A stretch of 34,464 bases of DNA from Buttiauxella warmboldiae (GCF_003818135.1 NZ_RPOH01000011.1:1-34464), one strand, 5' to 3'; counted from the first letter of the stretch, positions 19,733-27,317 are shown. Program-made: numbers and translations. The notes: generated by a model not told the origin, from the letters alone.

Positions 19733-20150
19733 GACTCAAGCCCATGCGTTGAAAAAGGATTGGCGGGGAGACAAAACAGAGCTCTCCGCTTGTGGCCTCA
19801 ACGGCAACCTGAATGGTGTAGCCCGTTGTGGTACGTTTACCGCTGGCGGCATCAAAAACTTCATAGCCGATTTTCAGGCGGTTTTCATACTCCAGCACCG
19901 TCGCCCGCACCAGGATCTGCTGTTCAAACTTCACCACATCACGGTATTTGATGCGGGTGTCGACCACCGGCCAGGCAAAACCGGACTCGCCCATCGCGCG
20001 GTAGCCATAATCAAACTGGTTAAGCAGCGCTTCGCGCGCCACCTCAAAGTAGCGGAAATAGTTACCGTGCCACACAACTCCCATTGCATCGACATCATGA
20101 AAGGGGACTTTGATGCTGACCTCCACGGTAAAGCGCGGGTCATTTAACAT
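19725..20150 (-). CDS. apeK: Acyl thioesterase of the aryl polyene cluster, 4HBT family (ApeK)
   Basis: A 141-residue hotdog thioesterase of the 4-hydroxybenzoyl-CoA type. The motif FHDVDAMGVVWHGNYFRYFE at residues 18-37 carries the Asp and the His-x-Asn-Tyr expected of the active site. It is expected to release or edit ACP-bound acyl chains. AGGAG lies 5 bases before the ATG at 20150. The gene overlaps apeJ by 7 bases and apeL by 8. Confidence 0.85.
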   Translation of the reverse strand: MLNDPRFTVEVSIKVPFHDVDAMGVVWHGNYFRYFEVAREALLNQFDYGYRAMGESGFAWPVVDTRIKYRDVVKFEQQILVRATVLEYENRLKIGYEVFDAASGKRTTTGYTIQVAVEATSGELCFVSPPILFQRMGLSHE

Positions 20151-21838
20151 CCGGACTCCTTTTCTGGCGGCAGTTGCCAGAAATCATAAAAATTAAACCA
20201 GTCGAGCGGTGAACGGAGCGCGTAAAACTCCAGACGACGCGCGTAACGATCGATGCAGTCTTGCAACGCCTGCTGGCGTGCGGCACGCGGCAGCAGCAGA
20301 GGATCGGCAAAATGTTCAGCGTGAATGCGTAGTTTGCCCTCCTCACGCAGCACCATCATCAGAATAACCGGGCATCGCAATGCGGCGGCAAGAATAAACG
20401 GCCCCTGCGGGAACGGCGCAGGGCTGCCCATAAACCGGCTCCAGCACACGCGCCTTTCCCCTCCGCGTTGGGTATTCACCGCGATTCTGTCGCCGACGAT
20501 CGCCACCCACTCCCCGGCATCGAGTTTTTCCTGCAATAGCATGGCCGTTTCCGGGCCGATGTGGCTAACCGGCAATAAATTTACGCCAGCCTGCGGGGCG
20601 ATCTCTTCAAGGATCTGGCGAAAACGCTGGGCGTGGTCGGTAAAGACCAGCGCATTAATCACCAGGCCCGCTTCAACCTGCGCCAGCGCACGGCTGGCTT
20701 CAATATCGCCGAGGTGCGCGGCAAGAATTAATTTCCCCTGCCCCGCCTGCGGCTGCAAAACTTCGCGGCTGCCGGGGGCAAATTCGATATCGCGCCCCCA
20801 GAGAAGATCCCCGCGCCAGGCGGCGATTTTATTCAGCATCGCATCGCCAAAGCGTAAGAAATGGCGGTAGCTGTTGAGCCCTTGCGGCAGGGGAAGCTGC
20901 TGGCAGCGCGCCTGTTGGCGTACGCGCTCCAGCCACTGCTGCGAGGCCTTACGTTGCTGGCGCCCCGTTAACCACATCCACCCCACCACCGGGTAGAGCA
21001 ACGCATTAAACGCACGCCGCCCCAGACGCTGGTAGGTTGTCAGCATCAGGCGCATTCCCGCCAGACCTTTACGCTCCGGGACTTGCGCCCAGTGCGCGCT
21101 CTTGCGCCGACGGGCCAGCAGCGATGGAATGCGCGGCAACATGCCGAAAAATAAACGCGTGTGCATCCACGAGATGCGCAGATTATCGCGCAGGGCATCA
21201 AAATGCGACAGGCCATCCGGCGGGTAAATGACCCTTGTTTTCAGAAACCGGCTGTCGGTGCCCGCCCAGTACAAGCGCACCATAATTTCCGTGTCGAAAT
21301 CCATTCGTTTGCCGGGGCGATGTTTCGCAACCACCGCGAGCGTTGCCGCCAGCGGATAAACCCGGAAGCCGCACATGCTGTCTTTTAACGATAACGAAAG
21401 CGTTTCAATCCATACCCAGAAATGGGTGACGTAACGCCCGTAGAGGCGTGATTTTGGTACCGATTCATCATAATCCGGAGCGCCAGAAATCAGACTTTCA
21501 GGATACAGCCGCGCTTGTTGTAAAAAGCGCGGCACATCTTCAATGGCGTGCTGCCCGTCGGCATCAAGCTGAATGGCATGGGTAAATCCCGCCTGCCATG
21601 CTGCTTTAAGGCCGGTAATCACCGCCGCCCCTTTTCCCTGGTTAGTCGCCAGCGAAATAAGAGTGACGCCGCTTAATTGCGCCAGCTGCTGTTTGGTTGC
21701 AGGCTCGCTGCCATCATCGACAATAATGCAGGGCAGCCCGGAAGGCTGCAGACGTGCCAGCACGGAGGCCATCGTCGCGCCGTGGTTGTAACAGGGGATC
21801 ACCACGCATGGGCGAAAAGCCGCAGCCGTTACGCGCAT
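20144..21838 (-). CDS. apeJ: Glycosyltransferase family 2 and LpxL-like acyltransferase fusion (ApeJ)
   Basis: A 564-residue two-domain protein. The N-terminal GT2 domain (about 10-240) shows VVIPCYNHG, IVDDGS at 39-44 and LDADGQH at 91-97. The C-terminal domain (about 290-560) is an LPLAT of the LpxL/HtrB type with HX4E as His375 and Glu380 in AAHLGDIE. The likely roles are transfer of a sugar and an acyl chain onto a lipid-linked aryl polyene precursor at the cytoplasmic face; the sugar and acceptor are unknown. The fusion is regular in aryl polyene clusters. It overlaps apeI by 10 bases and apeK by 7. Confidence 0.87.
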   Translation of the reverse strand: MRVTAAAFRPCVVIPCYNHGATMASVLARLQPSGLPCIIVDDGSEPATKQQLAQLSGVTLISLATNQGKGAAVITGLKAAWQAGFTHAIQLDADGQHAIEDVPRFLQQARLYPESLISGAPDYDESVPKSRLYGRYVTHFWVWIETLSLSLKDSMCGFRVYPLAATLAVVAKHRPGKRMDFDTEIMVRLYWAGTDSRFLKTRVIYPPDGLSHFDALRDNLRISWMHTRLFFGMLPRIPSLLARRRKSAHWAQVPERKGLAGMRLMLTTYQRLGRRAFNALLYPVVGWMWLTGRQQRKASQQWLERVRQQARCQQLPLPQGLNSYRHFLRFGDAMLNKIAAWRGDLLWGRDIEFAPGSREVLQPQAGQGKLILAAHLGDIEASRALAQVEAGLVINALVFTDHAQRFRQILEEIAPQAGVNLLPVSHIGPETAMLLQEKLDAGEWVAIVGDRIAVNTQRGGERRVCWSRFMGSPAPFPQGPFILAAALRCPVILMMVLREEGKLRIHAEHFADPLLLPRAARQQALQDCIDRYARRLEFYALRSPLDWFNFYDFWQLPPEKESGC

Positions 21839-22179
21839 AATTTAATTTTCCCGCTGCTGGCGGGCCACCAGTGCTCATCTTTTAACACGGTGTAGGCAAA
21901 ACTCAGCACCCTGCGCGCCGCATCCCACTGCAGATTCAGCTCCAGCTGATTTTCCGGCACTATCGGGCGCTGAAATTTAGCGCTATCAATTGAGCTAAAA
22001 TGCATCCCCGGCGCAAGCTCAGCCCCGTATGCCATCACCCAGTCAAGCTGTGCCACACCCGGTAATAACGGTTGTTCCGGAAAATGACCGGCAAACCAGC
22101 TTAATGTGGCCGGAACGGCCAGCCGCACCGTCAGTTTGCCCGCCTCAGGTTGCGAACGCTGTAGCTCAACGGGTTTCAT
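21829..22179 (-). CDS. apeI: Aryl polyene 3-hydroxyacyl-ACP dehydratase ApeI
   Basis: A 116-residue FabZ-like hotdog protein with GHFPEQPLLPGVAQ near residues 31-44 (His32), the dehydratase signature. ApeI is described as the partner of ApeP in the aryl polyene dehydratase. I chose the ATG at 22179, with AGGAG at 7 bases, over the ATG at 22209, which lies deeper inside apeH. The coding region overlaps the apeH end by 14 bases and apeJ by 10. Confidence 0.84.
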   Translation of the reverse strand: MKPVELQRSQPEAGKLTVRLAVPATLSWFAGHFPEQPLLPGVAQLDWVMAYGAELAPGMHFSSIDSAKFQRPIVPENQLELNLQWDAARRVLSFAYTVLKDEHWWPASSGKIKLCA

Positions 22180-23485
22180 CAAATAACTCCTGTAATTGCG
22201 CCCATGCACGCTTGCTTTGGCTATTCAGCGGAATGTGCTCAACAATGCGCCAGTAGCGCGGAATAGCTATGGGCTCCAGCCACGCGCGCAGTGCTTCGCG
22301 CCAGCGTCGCTTATCACTATGTTGCCCAGTGGTGACCACTACCGCTCCCAGCGCAACCCGGTTACCGCGCGTAACGGGCACCACCGCGGCATCTTCAATA
22401 CCGGGCAAGGCCAACAAACGGCGTTCAATCTCACTGAGCGAAATCCGTTTTTCTTCAATTTTTACGATACGATCGCGGCGGCCGGATAAACGAAAACGCC
22501 CCTGCGGGGTAAATTCCAGAATATCATCCAGCGGCAGCCGCCCCTGATAAATCAAGGGTGACTCCACCTGCCAGCCCTCTTCATTCGGGGTAAAATGCAC
22601 CGCCGGGAAGGGCTGCCACTCCGGGGAGGCTTCATTATGCTGCCGCCACGCCAGCACCCCGGTTTCAGTGGTACCGTAAATTTCTGACACCGGCGTCCGC
22701 AGCCAGGCCTGCGCATTTTGCGCGCTATCGTCATCGAGTTTTCCGGCGGCAGAGAGAACCATTTTAAAGTTCGGCGCCGTAAGGCTGGCATCAAGGCGTT
22801 TTAAAAACGCCGGGCTGCTGATAAATAATAACGGGGATGCGCAATGCGCAACCAGCTGTTCCGGAAAATGAATCATCCGGGCATCATTTGCTAACCCAAG
22901 CGCCATTGGCAGCATCACGCGGAAGGTGAAACCATAGAGATGCTGGTGCGACACCGATCCCACTACGCGGCAACCGGCTACGCTCTTCCCCCATAATGCC
23001 GCAATCCAGACAATTTCTTCATCCAGCGCTCGCACCGTTTTAAAAATTTGCGCGGGTTCACCCGTGGAGCCCGAGGTAAACAACACGACCCCTGCATCGC
23101 CAGGGATCGCGGCGAACGGCGCAACTTCCGCATACTCCAGATTTTGCGGATTGATTACCGGACAGGTGAGTTCAAGCGGCGTATCGCTGAGCACCCCATA
23201 AAAGTGCGTTTGCTGCTCGCGCAGCTGGGCTTCACGACTGTGTCCGGGGATCACTGGCGTTTTACCGGCGTGCAGCGTAGCCAGCAGCGCGGTGATAAAA
23301 AGGTAGCCGTTATCAAAACAGAGCGCCCAGCGCTCACCCGGCTGTGATTTTAGCCAGCCATAAATACGCTGCACATCGTTAATTAACTCGGCCTGCGTCC
23401 AGAGCGCGGCGCCATCAAAAGCCACAATGTGTTGCGCAGGGCGGCTGCACCCAAGCCACTGCGCCAGCGGTAACGGCTTATTCAT
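22166..23485 (-). CDS. apeH: AMP-forming starter-unit ligase of the aryl polyene cluster (ApeH)
   Basis: A 439-residue ANL-superfamily adenylating enzyme. The phosphate-binding motif is TSGSTGEPAQ at 137-146 (the usual Lys is replaced), followed by YGTTETG at 270-276 and GRRDRIVKIEEKRIS at 335-349. A C-terminal SKRAW segment supplies a candidate catalytic Lys. In aryl polyene synthesis it activates 4-hydroxybenzoate and loads an ACP. At 439 residues it is shorter than many family members but includes the hinge and C-terminal subdomain. It overlaps apeG by 8 bases. Confidence 0.88.
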   Translation of the reverse strand: MNKPLPLAQWLGCSRPAQHIVAFDGAALWTQAELINDVQRIYGWLKSQPGERWALCFDNGYLFITALLATLHAGKTPVIPGHSREAQLREQQTHFYGVLSDTPLELTCPVINPQNLEYAEVAPFAAIPGDAGVVLFTSGSTGEPAQIFKTVRALDEEIVWIAALWGKSVAGCRVVGSVSHQHLYGFTFRVMLPMALGLANDARMIHFPEQLVAHCASPLLFISSPAFLKRLDASLTAPNFKMVLSAAGKLDDDSAQNAQAWLRTPVSEIYGTTETGVLAWRQHNEASPEWQPFPAVHFTPNEEGWQVESPLIYQGRLPLDDILEFTPQGRFRLSGRRDRIVKIEEKRISLSEIERRLLALPGIEDAAVVPVTRGNRVALGAVVVTTGQHSDKRRWREALRAWLEPIAIPRYWRIVEHIPLNSQSKRAWAQLQELFDETR

Positions 23486-24047
23486 CGCGGCGCTTCACCC
23501 GTTGCCTGATAAGCCATTCGCCCGTAAACAGCGCGCCCATTAGCAGATAGCCGATCATTCCGTTCCACAACGTCCACCAGTGAATATTTCCCGCAAGGCA
23601 GGTAAACAGCGCAACGCCGCCATTAAAGAGAAAGAACAGGCACCATACCTGAGTCACCCGGCGGGTATAACGCACGCCAGCAGGAGAGAGGTCACCTTCG
23701 CGCCAGCGCGCCAGGCGCTCAATGACTGACTGGCGACTCCACAGCGAGCCGCCAAAGAGCGCCAGCATCACCATATTGACCACCACCGGATACCACAGCA
23801 GCAGCTGCAGTTCGCGTAGCCAGAGACTGGCAACGGTGAGCAGCGCTCCCGCAACGGCCAGTCCTTTAAACGCATGGCTTAAAGCTCCGGTTTTGCCACG
23901 CAGCGCACACAGCCGCAGTACAAAGCACAGCGCCAGGGCAGGTAATAACATGTGTAATTCTGGATATGAGAGGGCTAACCAGACGGCAAAGGGCCAGCCG
24001 ATGATGGCCAGCCCTCCGGCAACGCTTAGCGCGCGTTTTGCCAGCAC
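23478..24047 (-). CDS. apeG: COG4648-type membrane protein of the aryl polyene cluster (ApeG)
   Basis: A 189-residue hydrophobic protein with about five or six membrane segments, typical of the COG4648 protein found in aryl polyene loci; its function is unknown. It begins with GTG at 24047, three bases after the apeF stop, with GGATCTTAAAGC upstream as a weak ribosome-binding site. Its place between the second carrier protein and the ligase is the standard order. No catalytic motif was recognised. Confidence 0.75.
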   Translation of the reverse strand: MLAKRALSVAGGLAIIGWPFAVWLALSYPELHMLLPALALCFVLRLCALRGKTGALSHAFKGLAVAGALLTVASLWLRELQLLLWYPVVVNMVMLALFGGSLWSRQSVIERLARWREGDLSPAGVRYTRRVTQVWCLFFLFNGGVALFTCLAGNIHWWTLWNGMIGYLLMGALFTGEWLIRQRVKRRDE

Positions 24048-24050
24048 GCT

Positions 24051-24299
24051 TTAAGATCCGTTTTGTAAACGCTCAACCGCGTCCACCACATCCTGAACGG
24101 TGCGAACCGCTTTAAAATCTTCCGGTTTAATTTTTTTACCGGTGCGTTTTTGCAGATGGACCACCATATCGACCGCATCGATGCTGTCGAGATCCAAATC
24201 TTCATAGAGACGGGATTGTGGCGTAATTTGTTCCGCTGAGAGTTCAAATAACTTAACCAGTAACCCGGTGACTTCCTGATAAATATCTTGTTTATTCAT
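24051..24299 (-). CDS. apeF: Acyl carrier protein of the aryl polyene cluster (ApeF)
   Basis: An 82-residue acyl carrier protein. The phosphopantetheine attachment Ser39 lies in DLDLDSIDAVDM, the standard DSxD site. It carries the polyene intermediate on a thiol arm. The starting ATG is 19 bases past the apeE stop. Its attachment motif differs from the neighbouring ApeE, which suggests the two carriers have different partners. Confidence 0.88.
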   Translation of the reverse strand: MNKQDIYQEVTGLLVKLFELSAEQITPQSRLYEDLDLDSIDAVDMVVHLQKRTGKKIKPEDFKAVRTVQDVVDAVERLQNGS

Positions 24300-24318
24300 A
24301 GCGTGCTCGTGGTTGCAA

Positions 24319-24591
24319 TCAGGCGCGGTGCGCAGGGGTTTGGGTGTCTATAAAAGCGGCAAGCCTGGCGACAGAGTAAAAATGTTCGCGCATCGCTTCG
24401 TTTTCGGCGGATAACACCACACCATAACGTTTTTTAACTGCCAGTCCCAATTCCAGTGCATCAATGGAATCAAGGCCAAGACCGTCGTGACCAAATAACG
24501 CAGCCTCGCTTTCAATCTCATCAACACCGATCTCCTCGAGATTCAGGGTGTCGATAATGAGTTGTTTAATATCGCTCTCTAAGGATTCCAT
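24319..24591 (-). CDS. apeE: Acyl carrier protein of the aryl polyene cluster (ApeE)
   Basis: A 90-residue acyl carrier protein with Ser42 in GLGLDSIDALEL, the expected phosphopantetheine site. It is acidic, as carriers are. In studied clusters one carrier receives the aromatic starter and the other serves extension. It lies 15 bases after apeD and 19 before apeF, in the usual tandem arrangement. Confidence 0.88.
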   Translation of the reverse strand: MESLESDIKQLIIDTLNLEEIGVDEIESEAALFGHDGLGLDSIDALELGLAVKKRYGVVLSAENEAMREHFYSVARLAAFIDTQTPAHRA

Positions 24592-24606
24592 ATAACCATC
24601 CGAGTC

Positions 24607-25377
24607 TTAACGAGAATCAGGAACCAGTTCCTGACATAAATAGTGGCTAAGACGACGCGCCGCCAGTGCGGGCGCATCATCCTGACTTGCCATAAAACGC
24701 TTGCTATCAATCCGCTGCTTTACACTGACGGTAATCATCGGTTTGTGTTTGGGTATCTGATACCAGCGGCTGTGTTTATCCAGATAACGCCGATCGCTAT
24801 GAATATGCACCAGCCGCAATTCGCAGCCGCTACGTACGGCGATATTAGCCGCCCCGCGCTGGATAGTTAACGGCTCTCCCGGACGCGTGCGCGTGCCCTC
24901 CGGAAAAATCAGTATCGCCTCCCCTGCCGCCATACGTTTCTGGCTTTCAGGCAGTAATGTTTCGCCCTGGCTGTTGACCAGATAATCTGCCGCTTTTATC
25001 ACGCCGCGAAAGCAGGGATTGTTCACCAGGCTCGCTTTCACCAGGCAGCCGATGTGCGGAGCCTGGGAAGCAATAAACACGTAATCCAGCAACGTCGGGT
25101 GGTTAGCCACAATCAAACAACCGCGATCGTTCGCTAATTGTTCGCAGCCCTCAAAGCGGTAATCGAATACCCCCAGAGCGCGCCCGAGGCGTAAAAACAG
25201 CCGGAAGCTGGCGGCGATGCTGCGCCGCGCAAGATCGCGGCGCTTGCCGCTGTCGCGCACAAACAGCAACAGCAAGTTAAACCATACCAGCGACAGCGCA
25301 AGGCCACCGCTACCAAATAAAATGAACAGCCAGCCGGTCATCAGCACGCGCCAGCACCATTTAATGCGCGCCGACAT
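24607..25377 (-). CDS. apeD: PlsC-like lysophospholipid acyltransferase (ApeD)
   Basis: A 256-residue 1-acyl-glycerol-phosphate acyltransferase-like protein with one or two N-terminal membrane segments (about 12-42). The HX4D motif is NHPTLLD (His93, Asp98) and the substrate motif FPEGTRTR is at 158-165. It probably acylates a lipid acceptor for the polyene. The ATG at 25377 overlaps the apeC stop as TAATG, with GGAG 10 bases before. A GTG at 25395 would extend it by 6 residues inside apeC. Confidence 0.86.
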   Translation of the reverse strand: MSARIKWCWRVLMTGWLFILFGSGGLALSLVWFNLLLLFVRDSGKRRDLARRSIAASFRLFLRLGRALGVFDYRFEGCEQLANDRGCLIVANHPTLLDYVFIASQAPHIGCLVKASLVNNPCFRGVIKAADYLVNSQGETLLPESQKRMAAGEAILIFPEGTRTRPGEPLTIQRGAANIAVRSGCELRLVHIHSDRRYLDKHSRWYQIPKHKPMITVSVKQRIDSKRFMASQDDAPALAARRLSHYLCQELVPDSR

Positions 25378-26111
25378 TAATGACGACTCCAGCACCAGCG
25401 CAGACGTTCGCCCGGCAGCGTGAAGCTTTGCTTATCGCTAAGCCAGGCGTGTAAAAATGCCAGTCCCTGCGGCAAAGCCTGCGCGCCAGGCTTCTGGCCC
25501 GGTGTGGTTTCACACTGCATTTGCGAGCCCGCCTGCAGCAATAATCCCACGGCAAACGGAATATCGACCACTTCTTCAGGAAGGTGCGGATGATAAAACT
25601 CAGGCAGCAGGCCATCGAAGTCCACCAGCATGACGCGCTGATAACCGGCATGATGCAGCGCGGCCACTTCAATCAGCGCCTGCGAAAAGCTATCAAAACC
25701 TGCCGCAACGGAAGAACAAACCAGCGCTTGCTGCGCCGCAATCGTGGTGTTGCCCACCGCAGAGTTATGAACCGACATCGCAAAATCCGTTGGCGAAAGG
25801 GCTTCCTGCTGCGCCAGAGCGCTCAAAATGCGGAAATTTCGCTCCAGTTCACCGTGACGGCTGGCGAAAACCAACGCATCGACCGGCTGTCTGGAGAGTA
25901 GCGCCAGCGCGCAGTCAACCGCCAGGCGGCTGCCAGAGGCCAGACGGCGGGCTGTCATCATCGGTAAATGCCGGCTTTTAGCCAGCGGGGCGGCAATATC
26001 AATCGAGGCTGCGTCTTTCCCCCACGCCAGCCAGTCATCGTGTTCAGATAAACCCGGAGCGCTGGCCTGCCAGTCGATAATGTTAAACGCTAACTTCATG
26101 CTCGGTACCAT
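25377..26111 (-). CDS. apeC: Ketosynthase-like chain-length-factor protein of the aryl polyene cluster (ApeC)
   Basis: A 244-residue protein corresponding to the N-terminal half of a beta-ketoacyl synthase (Ketoacyl-synt_2 type). The stretches HNSAVGNTTIAAQQ and VCSSVAAGFDSF match the ketosynthase nucleophile region, and a Cys (132) is at the position of the usual nucleophile. The second half of a ketosynthase with the two His is absent. In the described system ApeC is the non-catalytic chain length factor that pairs with ApeO. It is first in the operon. The ATG at 26111 has AGGAG only 2 bases away; MKLAF at 26099 has it at 14, so the start is uncertain. Confidence 0.82.
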   Translation of the reverse strand: MVPSMKLAFNIIDWQASAPGLSEHDDWLAWGKDAASIDIAAPLAKSRHLPMMTARRLASGSRLAVDCALALLSRQPVDALVFASRHGELERNFRILSALAQQEALSPTDFAMSVHNSAVGNTTIAAQQALVCSSVAAGFDSFSQALIEVAALHHAGYQRVMLVDFDGLLPEFYHPHLPEEVVDIPFAVGLLLQAGSQMQCETTPGQKPGAQALPQGLAFLHAWLSDKQSFTLPGERLRWCWSRH

Positions 26112-26402
26112 TACTCCTGTAACATCCCGCCAGATATTACGCTGCGAATTTATAGCGACTATAAAATAAGTCTTAATTTAACGAGGTCTTTCTTAAAGCG
26201 CTGCTATTTTGCGCAGCATGCTGGCACCACGGCGGGGAATAGTAACAAAAAAGAGTGTTAAATAAATACATGGGATAGCACAAAAGTCTTACGGTTAGCA
26301 GGCCTTTGATTCTGGCGGGATGCCACTTCAGGCATAGCAGGCTGATGCTTGTCGTCTAGCCGGGTGTGAGGGTTATCGGTAAAAAATGGGCAGCAACACA
26401 GG
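26112..26402. other. Intergenic region between csgC and the aryl polyene operon
   Basis: These 291 bases hold no plausible gene. They contain the csgC terminator candidate at the right end and a candidate operon promoter near 26149-26176. A short inverted repeat ATGCC...GGCAT lies around 26329-26344. E. coli K-12 has ymdA in this interval; I find no remnant of it. Confidence 0.6.
26149..26176 (-). promoter_or_regulatory. Candidate promoter of the aryl polyene operon
   Basis: On the minus strand, TTAAGA (26176-26171) and TATAAA (26154-26149) are separated by 16 bases, placing transcription start near 26142, about 30 bases before apeC. The hexamers are fair matches to the consensus, but the region is generally AT-rich, so this is a candidate only. 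Confidence 0.35.
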
Positions 26403-26428
26403 CTAAATCTGACCCGGTGATGCCCACT
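26381..26428 (-). terminator. Candidate terminator at the end of csgC
   Basis: On the minus strand TGGGCA (26426-26421, inside the last csgC codons) can pair with TGCCCA (26392-26387), followed at once by six T (26386-26381). A G-T and an A-T pair extend the stem. The loop is 28 bases, longer than usual, so termination may be partial. Confidence 0.5.
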
Positions 26429-26732
26429 GTTTTTCCAGATGAATCTCTTTACCATCCGTCACGCTGACCATAATCGTGATGCTGTCGCCTGCAGAAAGCG
26501 TCAGCTGCATCTGTGATAAAGGGGTTGGCTGGTTGGCCTTAATCAGAACAGTGCTGCTCTGGCTGCTATTGCTTTGCCCGGAAGCGCCAGAACTCATGGC
26601 TGTGAGCTTAACCCGGCATTCACACTCCTGCGCTAAGGTTGCCACAGGCACGATGGTATACGTATTTCCCTGCTGGCGGGTATCGAAGGTAAGCTGATTA
26701 CCGAGAGCCGCAAGTAAGAATAAGATAGGCAT
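26403..26732 (-). CDS. csgC: Curli assembly protein CsgC
   Basis: A 109-residue periplasmic protein with a short N-terminal hydrophobic signal-like segment (MPILFLLAALGNQ). E. coli CsgC is 110 residues and inhibits premature CsgA amyloid formation. The family CxC motif is present as ECECRV. The sequence is more divergent from E. coli than csgD or csgG, typical for csgC. GGGAG lies before the ATG. It is the third gene of csgBAC, separated from csgA by a strong hairpin terminator, which should keep its level below csgA. Confidence 0.88.
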   Translation of the reverse strand: MPILFLLAALGNQLTFDTRQQGNTYTIVPVATLAQECECRVKLTAMSSGASGQSNSSQSSTVLIKANQPTPLSQMQLTLSAGDSITIMVSVTDGKEIHLEKQWASPGQI

Positions 26733-26747
26733 ATTTTTCTCCCGATG

Positions 26748-26781
26748 AAAAAAGAAAAACAGGACCGCTGGCCCTGTTTTT
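26748..26781 (-). terminator. Terminator between csgA and csgC
   Basis: AAAAACAGG (26755-26763) pairs with CCTGTTTTT (26773-26781), with an inner CC/GG pair after one mismatch. On the minus strand the stem ends in a T5 run and a further T6 (26748-26753). It should reduce transcription from csgBA into csgC. Confidence 0.75.
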
Positions 26782-26799
26782 AATCGTGCAGCATCTCAA

Positions 26800-27270
26800 T
26801 TAATGCTGTTGTAGATTCGCGCGGTTATTATGACCAATTTGCGTCAGCTCAACGGAAGAGGAGGCGGCAGTCTGGTTAACAACCGCACCGTTGCGAGCTC
26901 CATACTGGCTCACGTCAATCGTCGAGCCTTTGGCTTCCCACTGGTCAATGGTGGCATTATTACCCCTACCTTTTTGCAGCAGGTCGATAGATGCGTTATC
27001 CGCGCCCTGCCCAACATCTGCACCATTCGAAGAGCCATATTGTTTAATATCAAGGGATGATTTACGGGCATCAGCCTGCAGGGCAGTAACGCTGTTATTT
27101 GCCCCATGCTGATAGACCTTCATGCTGGATTCCGGGCCATTATTATTACCGTTACCGTTGCCGTTGTTGCCGTTATTACCATGGCCTGGGTATGAAAATT
27201 GCAAATCTGAAGCCATTGCACTACTTGAAACCACCACTGCTGCTATTGCTGCGATTTTGATAAAGTTCAT
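26800..27270 (-). CDS. csgA: Major curlin subunit CsgA
   Basis: A 156-residue precursor with a 20-residue signal peptide ending in SSSAMA. The mature N-terminal segment is Gly/Asn-rich (residues 31-45) and the core has five imperfect curlin repeats of about 22 residues with the Q-x-G-x2-N-x5-Q pattern, starting near residues 48, 71, 93, 116 and 138. CsgA is secreted through CsgG and polymerises on the surface as amyloid, nucleated by CsgB. The precursor is 5 residues longer than E. coli CsgA. GGGGG lies 7 bases before the ATG. Confidence 0.95.
   Translation of the reverse strand: MNFIKIAAIAAVVVSSSAMASDLQFSYPGHGNNGNNGNGNGNNNGPESSMKVYQHGANNSVTALQADARKSSLDIKQYGSSNGADVGQGADNASIDLLQKGRGNNATIDQWEAKGSTIDVSQYGARNGAVVNQTAASSSVELTQIGHNNRANLQQH
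27136..27180 (-). repeat. Gly/Asn codon repeat in csgA
   Basis: A run of GGT/GGC and AAC/AAT codons, 15 in a row, encodes residues 31-45. The sequence is a degenerate tandem repeat and could change length by replication slippage. It lies in the mature N-terminal region used for secretion targeting in E. coli. Confidence 0.75.
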
Positions 27271-27317
27271 GGTGAAACCCCCATTGTATTGAGAATGTTA
27301 GTCCAAACGATCGGCGG

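Noticed and set aside
19470-20147. Plus-strand open frame of 225 codons across apeL and apeK
   Set aside because: Shadow frame of two well-supported minus-strand genes; no domain is recognisable.
26361-26375. CGGGTGTGAGGGTTA as a possible CsgD site upstream of the aryl polyene operon
   Set aside because: It fits the CsgD consensus only if two extra bases are allowed, is on the plus strand and lies about 250 bases from apeC. It may be tested but is not supported as a site.
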